Origin: Salarchaeum japonicum_A
Lineage (GTDB): Archaea > Halobacteriota > Halobacteria > Halobacteriales > Halobacteriaceae
Direction: 5' to 3'
Length of the DNA stretch: 64,000 bases
Assembly (NCBI RefSeq): GCF_049705945.1
Contig: NZ_JBNAMV010000004.1
Location: 2,099,227 to 2,163,226, forward strand
The notes under the pieces are model-generated. The model saw only the letters and a program-made list of their open reading frames with translations. It did no database searches and was not told where the DNA came from. Positions 59,187 through 64,000 of this stretch are shown one piece after another. Numbering within the stretch: the first letter of the stretch is position 1; the number at the start of each line of letters is the position of its first letter. Both the position numbers and the translations under genes were made by a program.

Positions 59187-60708
59187 CGAACCCCTCCGGG
59201 GATTCGCCGGCCATCAGCAGGCCGAGTTCTTCCTCCGTCACGTTCTCGGGTTCGACGACGGCGACGAACTCGCCCTCGTACATCACCGCGAGGCGGTCGG
59301 AGAGACTCCGCACCTCGTCGAGTTTCGAAGAGACGAGGAGGACGGCATCCCCGCTCGCGCGGCGGTTGAGGAGTTCGTCGTGGATGAACTCGGTCGCGCC
59401 CACGTCCACGCCCCGCGTCGGGTGGGTGGCGACGACGACGCTCGGGTCGCGTTCGAGTTCGCGGCCGACGATGAACTTCTGCTGGTTCCCGCCGGAGAAT
59501 GAGGCGGCGTCCGCGTCCGCGTCGGCGGGCCGCACGTCGTACGTGTCCACGATGTCTTCGGCGTGGTCGCGCGCGGTCCGCCAGTCGAGCACGCCGCGGG
59601 AGGCGTACGGCGCGCCGTGCTGTGCGCCGAGAATACCGTTCTCGACGAGGTCGAAGTCCATCACGAGGCCGCGCGCGTGGCGGTCCTCGGGAATGTACGC
59701 GAGGCCCGCGTCGATGTGGTCGCGGCGGGACGCCGTCGTCACGTCCTCGTCGTGCAATCGGACGGTGCCGGCGTCCGGCTCGCGGAGGCCCGTAATTGCC
59801 TCCACGAGTTCCGCCTGGCCGTTCCCGTCGACGCCCGCGATGCCGAGGACTTCGCCTTCTCGAAGCTCGAAGTCCACGTCGTCCACGCGCGCCACGTCAT
59901 CGGCGTCGGTGACGGTGAGACCGTCCGCGGCGAGCGACACCGCCCCCGCGGTCACCGCGTCCTTCTCGATTTCGAACAGCACGTCCCGGCCGACCATCCG
60001 CTCCGCGAGGTCTTCCTGGGTCGTGTTCTTGGCGTCGACGGTCCCGACGTTCACGCCGTCCCGCAGGACGGTGATGTCGTCCGCGACCGCCATCGCCTCG
60101 CCGAGTTTGTGCGTGATGAACAGGACGGTCTTCCCCTCCGCGGTGAGTTCCTCGAACACCGCGAACAGGTCCTCGACCTCCTGCGGCGTGAGTACAGCGG
60201 TCGGTTCGTCAAGCACGAGCGTGTCCGCGCCCCGATAGAGGGCTTTCAGGATCTCGACGCGCTGCTTCTCTCCGACGCTGATGTCCTCGACGCGCGCGGT
60301 CGGGTCCACGTCGAACCCGTAGCGCTCGGAGAGGTCGCGAACGGCCTCGCGCGCAGCGTCGGCGTCCGTCCGCAGGCCGAACCACGTCGTCGGTTCGTCA
60401 CCCAGGACGACGTTTTCGGCGACCGTCATCGTGTCCACGAGCATGAAGTGCTGGTGGATCATTCCGATGCCGGCGTCGATGGCGTCCCGCGGGCTGTCGA
60501 ACTCCCGGGGCGTACCGTCGATTGCTATCGTTCCCTCGTCGGCCTCGTACAGTCCGTAGAGGACGTTCATCAGCGTCGTCTTCCCTGCGCCGTTCTCTCC
60601 GAGCAGGGCGTGGACGGACCCGGACTCGACGGAGAGCGACACGGCGTCGTTCGCGACGACGCCGGGGAATCGCTTGGTGACGTCCGTCAGCGTGATTGCG
60701 TCTGACAT
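59179..60708 (-). CDS. Nucleoside ABC transporter ATP-binding protein
   Basis: A 509-residue protein with two fused ABC ATPase halves. The first has LGENGAGKTT, a signature ISVGEKQRVEI and Walker B TLVLDEPTAVLT. The second has GIAGVDGNGQAELVEA and ASFSGGNQQKF, with VVVATHPTRGVDVGA. In the second half the P-loop Lys is replaced (DGNGQAE), so only the first site is likely to hydrolyse ATP, as in other NupO-type or sugar-type fused ATPases. Confidence 0.9.
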   Translation of the reverse strand: MSDAITLTDVTKRFPGVVANDAVSLSVESGSVHALLGENGAGKTTLMNVLYGLYEADEGTIAIDGTPREFDSPRDAIDAGIGMIHQHFMLVDTMTVAENVVLGDEPTTWFGLRTDADAAREAVRDLSERYGFDVDPTARVEDISVGEKQRVEILKALYRGADTLVLDEPTAVLTPQEVEDLFAVFEELTAEGKTVLFITHKLGEAMAVADDITVLRDGVNVGTVDAKNTTQEDLAERMVGRDVLFEIEKDAVTAGAVSLAADGLTVTDADDVARVDDVDFELREGEVLGIAGVDGNGQAELVEAITGLREPDAGTVRLHDEDVTTASRRDHIDAGLAYIPEDRHARGLVMDFDLVENGILGAQHGAPYASRGVLDWRTARDHAEDIVDTYDVRPADADADAASFSGGNQQKFIVGRELERDPSVVVATHPTRGVDVGATEFIHDELLNRRASGDAVLLVSSKLDEVRSLSDRLAVMYEGEFVAVVEPENVTEEELGLLMAGESPEGFDE

Positions 60709-60731
60709 GCAGTAAAGCGGGGGTGGCGTTG

Positions 60732-61799
60732 TTACTGGGGTGTCGAGGGGACAGTGATGTCGCCCGCGATAATCTGTTCTCGGGCGTCAGCGACGCTCGA
60801 CTTCACGTCCTCGGGAATCTGGTCGCCGATCTGGTCGCCGTAGACGGCTTCGACGCCGTTGTCGCTCAGGCCGAACGTCGTCTGCTCGCCGCCCGCGAAG
60901 TTGTCGTTCACGACGCTCTCGACGGCGGTGTAAACGGCGGTGTCGACGCGCTTGACCATGCTCGCGAGGATGACGTTCGCGAAGGACTCCTGGGTGATGG
61001 ACTGGTCCTTGTCGACGCCGATGGCGAACTTGCCCATGTCCTGTGCCGCGCGGAACACGCCGACACCGGTCGCGCCGGAGGCGTGGTAGACGATGTCCGC
61101 GCCGCCGTTGTACATCGAGCGCGCCTGCTCCTGGCCCGCCGCGGGGTCGTTGAAGGAACCGACGTAGGACGTGATGACCTCGATGGAGTCGTCGTGGTGG
61201 CCGACGCCTGCTTCGAAGCCGGCTTCGAACTTCTGGATGAGCGGCGTCTCCGTCCCGCCGACGAACCCGACGGTGTTCGTGTCGCTCGTCGTGCTGCCCG
61301 CGCCCGCGGAGAAGTCCTGCGTGGTGAGCATGCCTGCCATGTATCCGACGAGGAACGACCCCTCGTGCTCGCGGAACCCGTAGCTCGCGACGTTCGGCTC
61401 GTCCACGACGGAATCGACGATAGCCCACTTCTGGTCGGGGAAATCCACCGCGTTCGTGGAGAGCGCGTCCGACTGCGCGTACCCGATGCAGGAGACGAGG
61501 TCGAAGTCACCGGACTGCGCGTACTGGCGCTGAGTCGGCTGGAAGTCCGAGTTCGTCTCGGTCTGGGACTCCTCGTACGTGATATCGAGTTCGTCCGCGG
61601 CGCGCTGGATACCAGTCTGCGCCTGGTCGTTGAACGACCCGTCCCCGATTCCGCCGGTCGCGTACACCATACCGATGTTTGCTGCCGCGCTGTCACCGCC
61701 CCCGCCGCTCGAACAGCCAGCGAGGCCCGTGAGACCCGCCGCTCCGAGGGCACCTGAAAGCTTGAGGAACTGCCGCCGCCGGTCGTCGGTATCCACCAT
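60732..61799 (-). CDS. BMP-family nucleoside-binding lipoprotein
   Basis: A 355-residue extracellular solute-binding protein with a Tat signal (RRRQFLKLSGALG) and lipobox Cys29 (GLAGC). The BMP domain (about 40-350) has the family motif GGIGDGSFNDQA and a later HASGATGVGVFRAAQ. BMP (BmpA/PnrA) proteins bind purine or pyrimidine nucleosides. It is the first gene of the transporter operon. On the minus strand GATTTATTCG near 61829-61838 is a TATA candidate about 32 nt before the ATG. Confidence 0.9.
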   Translation of the reverse strand: MVDTDDRRRQFLKLSGALGAAGLTGLAGCSSGGGGDSAAANIGMVYATGGIGDGSFNDQAQTGIQRAADELDITYEESQTETNSDFQPTQRQYAQSGDFDLVSCIGYAQSDALSTNAVDFPDQKWAIVDSVVDEPNVASYGFREHEGSFLVGYMAGMLTTQDFSAGAGSTTSDTNTVGFVGGTETPLIQKFEAGFEAGVGHHDDSIEVITSYVGSFNDPAAGQEQARSMYNGGADIVYHASGATGVGVFRAAQDMGKFAIGVDKDQSITQESFANVILASMVKRVDTAVYTAVESVVNDNFAGGEQTTFGLSDNGVEAVYGDQIGDQIPEDVKSSVADAREQIIAGDITVPSTPQ

Positions 61800-61880
61800 A
61801 ATCGACTACAGAAATACCGCGTACGCGAATAAATCCGTCGTTCGAATGCGGAACTTGGTCACATACGTGTGTACGCTGGG

Positions 61881-63224
61881 TTATGTGTTCGCCACCGCGC
61901 CCTCGACGAGCTCCGCCACGTCGTCCACCAGCGCGTCCACGTCGTCCGCTTCCGCGTACACGCGAACGTAGGGCTCCGTGCCGGATGGGCGGACGAGCGT
62001 CCACGAGCCGTCCGAGAACTCCGCGCGCACGCCGTACTCGGTGTCGATGTCCGCGTCGGGGAACGCCGCCGGAATCTCGGTTTCGAGCGCGTCCATCACG
62101 GCCGCCTTCCGCTCGTCCGGACAGTCCACGCTCACCTTCCGGTACGGTCGCTCGGTCACGGGCGCGCGGAGCGCGTCCAACCCCTCCGCGGCGACCAGTC
62201 GGCTGAGAACGGCCGCGCTCGCCACGCCGTCGATCCACCCGCCGAACCCGGGATGGATGTGCTTCCACGGTTCCGCCGCGTACACCACGTCACCGCCCGC
62301 GGCCTCCGCGGACGCGATTCCCTCGTGGAGCGCGCCCAGTCGAACGCGCTCGACGCGCCCGCCCGCCGCCCGAACCCGCTCGTCGATGCGCGCGGACGCG
62401 TTCGGCGTCGTCACCACTACGGGGTCGAGCGCGCCGCTCGCGCGGGTGTAGCGCTCCGCCAGCACCGCGAGTACCGTGTCCTCGTGCACGACCTCGCTGG
62501 AGGCGTCCACGATGACGATTCGGTCCGCGTCGCCGTCGTGCGCGACGCCGAACGCGCAGTCCGCGTTCGCGACGAAGTTCGTGAAGTCGCCGAGCGTCTC
62601 CGGCGTCGGCTTGCTCGGCCGTCCCGGGAAGTGGCCGTCCACGTTCGCGTTCAAGGCCACGACCTCCGCGCCGAGCGATTCGAGGACGTGCGGCGTCGCC
62701 ACGCTCCCCATTCCGTTCCCGCAGTCCACGACGACCTTGAGACCGTCGAGGCTCGCGCCGAACTCCCTGGCGTACGCCGCCACCGCCGTCCGGTACTCGT
62801 CCAGCACGTCCGCGTTCTCCGCGTCCCCCCACGCGTCCCACACCGCCGGCGGGTCGTCGGCCGCGACCCGGTCCTCGATGGTCGACTCCTGGCCCGCGTC
62901 GTACTCCGTGCCGTCGTCGAACAGCTTGATGCCGTTGTCCTGCGGGGGGTTGTGTGACGCGGTCAGCATCACGCCGCGGCGGCCCCGTGACGCGAACGCC
63001 AGCGCCGGCGTCGGAACCACGCCCACTCGACGCACATCCGCGCCCGCGCTCCGGAGGCCGGCGGCCATCGCGTCCGCGAGCGCACCCCCCGTCTCGCGGC
63101 CGTCCCGTCCGAGAACGAACTCCTCGGCGTCCACGCCCGCGGCGCGCCCGACCGCGAGCGCTAGCTCGGGCGTCACGCGGTCCGTCGAACTCCCACGAAT
63201 CCCGGCAGTCCCGAACAACTCCAT
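61881..63224 (-). CDS. Phosphohexomutase family protein, possible phosphopentomutase
   Basis: A 447-residue alpha-D-phosphohexomutase with the phosphoserine loop TASHNPPQ (Ser90), the metal loop AHDGDADR and the C-terminal phosphate site RPSGTEPYVRVY. The sugar-recognition loop reads AEPWKHIHP instead of the GEESGH-like loop of classic phosphoglucomutase. With nucleoside phosphorylase and transporter genes upstream, conversion of ribose-1-phosphate to ribose-5-phosphate is plausible. The alternatives are phosphoglucomutase, phosphomannomutase or GlmM. It lies 81 nt upstream of the BMP gene, on the same strand. Confidence 0.88.
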   Translation of the reverse strand: MELFGTAGIRGSSTDRVTPELALAVGRAAGVDAEEFVLGRDGRETGGALADAMAAGLRSAGADVRRVGVVPTPALAFASRGRRGVMLTASHNPPQDNGIKLFDDGTEYDAGQESTIEDRVAADDPPAVWDAWGDAENADVLDEYRTAVAAYAREFGASLDGLKVVVDCGNGMGSVATPHVLESLGAEVVALNANVDGHFPGRPSKPTPETLGDFTNFVANADCAFGVAHDGDADRIVIVDASSEVVHEDTVLAVLAERYTRASGALDPVVVTTPNASARIDERVRAAGGRVERVRLGALHEGIASAEAAGGDVVYAAEPWKHIHPGFGGWIDGVASAAVLSRLVAAEGLDALRAPVTERPYRKVSVDCPDERKAAVMDALETEIPAAFPDADIDTEYGVRAEFSDGSWTLVRPSGTEPYVRVYAEADDVDALVDDVAELVEGAVANT

Positions 63225-63271
63225 GCTCGGACGAACACGAGCGGACGGCTTTACCCCTGCGGTCGACCACC

Positions 63272-63284
63272 GGATTTTATCACG
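63272..63284 (+). promoter_or_regulatory. TATA-like element of the Tat lipoprotein gene
   Basis: GGATTTTATCACG sits about 28-30 nt before ATG 63308, fitting a leaderless haloarchaeal promoter. The divergent phosphomutase gene starts at 63224. Confidence 0.45.
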
Positions 63285-63307
63285 TATCCGACGAGACTTG
63301 GGTGACG

Positions 63308-63799
63308 ATGCCCTCCCCTACGCGACGAACGTACCTCGCGACCGCCGGTGCCGCTCTCGGCGGCGCGCTCGCCGGTTGTACCGCGCTCACGAACGACACA
63401 GACGACGTTCCCGCCGGGTCGCTCCGGTTCGTCAACGACCACGACGTGCCCCACGAAATCACGCTCCGGGTCGTGGACGCCGGCACCGAACCGGCGGACG
63501 GCGGGCCCGGCGTGGCCGGCGACCCCGCCGTCCCGGGTCCCCAGCGCACCCTCACCGCGTCGACGGTCGCCCGACCGGACGAACCGCAGACGTACGACGC
63601 CGTGTTCACCGAGGACGCCTGGTACGAGGTGAAGTTCACGATGGACGGCGACCAACCGGAGAACAATGGCGGTCACACCGCGTTCAACCCCGCGCCGAGC
63701 GACGACGACCGCGCGTCCTACCTCGGCGGGCACGTCCACCAGGACGGCACGTTCACGTGGCGGGTGTCCGCGACCGACGACCCGGGGCCGTTCGACTAG
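63308..63799 (+). CDS. Tat-exported lipoprotein of unknown function
   Basis: A 163-residue protein with a twin-arginine signal (TRRTYLATAGAALGGAL) and lipobox Cys24 (LAGC). A compact beta-rich domain (about 35-150) follows, with DVPHEITLRVVDAG and DAWYEVKFTMDG and a final TFTWRVSATDD. The fold looks Ig-like or cupredoxin-like, but no copper ligands (Cys-x-His-x-Met) are evident. Function unknown. Its stop TAG shares CTAG (63796-63799) with the opposing truncated gene. Confidence 0.8.
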   Translation: MPSPTRRTYLATAGAALGGALAGCTALTNDTDDVPAGSLRFVNDHDVPHEITLRVVDAGTEPADGGPGVAGDPAVPGPQRTLTASTVARPDEPQTYDAVFTEDAWYEVKFTMDGDQPENNGGHTAFNPAPSDDDRASYLGGHVHQDGTFTWRVSATDDPGPFD

Positions 63800-64000
63800 A
63801 TTTCGATACCGCTCGGGATGAGGCTGTGGCGGCGGAGGAGGTCGCCGTCCGTGTTGTAGACGAGGAAGGTGTCCTTCTCGTAGGTCGCGACGTGCTCGCC
63901 GCCCCGATGAATGTGGACGCGGTAGCGCTTCTCGGTGTCGGCGACCCGTCCGTACTCCCGGGCAGCGCGAATGAACTGGAGAACGTCGTCGGCGTCCTCG
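63796..64000 (-). CDS. Hypothetical protein, N-terminus beyond the window
   Basis: The frame enters from the right edge and ends at TAG 63796, leaving 67 codons of C-terminal sequence: an acidic helix (DADDVLQFIRAAREYGRVA), strands YRVHIHRGGEHVATYEKDTFLVYN and a conserved-looking end HSLIPSGIEI. The codon use and composition fit a real haloarchaeal gene. I do not recognise the family. Confidence 0.65.
   Translation of the reverse strand, partial: EDADDVLQFIRAAREYGRVADTEKRYRVHIHRGGEHVATYEKDTFLVYNTDGDLLRRHSLIPSGIEI

Noticed and set aside
59095..60705. A 380-codon plus-strand frame across the nucleoside ATPase gene.
   Set aside because: Antisense shadow; no domain can be seen, while the minus strand encodes an ABC ATPase whose first nucleotide site is complete.

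Overview
The window is chromosomal DNA from a haloarchaeon (class Halobacteria). It is GC-rich, its predicted proteins are strikingly rich in Asp and Glu, and many genes have a TATA-like element about 25-30 nt before the start codon, as expected for leaderless transcripts. The archaeal information-processing genes (TFE, TFS, MBF1, Trm56), Tat-exported lipoproteins, surface proteins with Thr-rich stalks and several haloarchaea-only small protein families all fit. I cannot assign a genus from the sequence. I call 76 protein genes (two cut by the window edges) and one tRNA.

Layout. 1-2.5 kb: end of a RAD55/KaiC-like ATPase gene, a nucleotide-sugar epimerase and an SDR. 2.7-7.3 kb: a housekeeping run trm56, tfe, DUF2110, a lipoprotein, a CinA-type domain and an ATP-NAD kinase family gene. 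7.3-12.1 kb: an AbrB-PhoU regulator, a LEA/WHy surface protein, several small proteins and a nitrilase-family hydrolase. 12.2-25.2 kb: catabolism (aldehyde dehydrogenase, acyl-CoA dehydrogenase, gamma-glutamyltransferase, aldo/keto reductase, glutamate dehydrogenase, CoA-ester lyase, MaoC hydratase, enoyl-CoA hydratase), plus TFS and a duplicated-domain surface protein. 25.2-36 kb: a nuclease-like DUF5787 protein, a NUDIX hydrolase, an S10 paralogue, two hydrolases, hisC-AK6-CDP-alcohol transferase, MBF1 and a TrkA-DHH protein. 36.0 kb: tRNA-Lys(CTT) followed by a duplicated tRNA 3' end. 36.4-41.1 kb: a membrane histidine kinase, a hydroxyacid dehydrogenase, a small kinase and a DUF502 protein.

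41.4-48.0 kb is a complete phosphate-uptake operon, pstS-pstC-pstA-pstB-phoU, with ATGA stop/start overlaps between the four pst genes. An AbrB-PhoU fusion regulator is transcribed divergently from it, across an AT-rich intergenic region with an inverted repeat. 48.0-49.9 kb pairs a 2Fe-2S ferredoxin with a divergently transcribed geranylgeranyl reductase, which saturates membrane lipids. 50.1-54.6 kb holds an M20 amidohydrolase, an NhaC antiporter with a small partner gene and an Eis-like acetyltransferase. 54.7-63.2 kb is a nucleoside uptake and salvage region: uridine phosphorylase, a DMT exporter, cytidine deaminase, a four-gene BMP-type nucleoside ABC transporter and a phosphohexomutase that may act on pentoses. 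The window closes with a Tat lipoprotein and a truncated gene.

I found no CRISPR array, insertion sequence, rRNA or intact integrated element. The most unusual non-coding signals are a tRNA attachment-site duplication, a mirror-image promoter pair in front of ferredoxin and geranylgeranyl reductase, a set of perfect hairpins that all have 3-nt loops, and two intergenic regions that share a 34-nt element.
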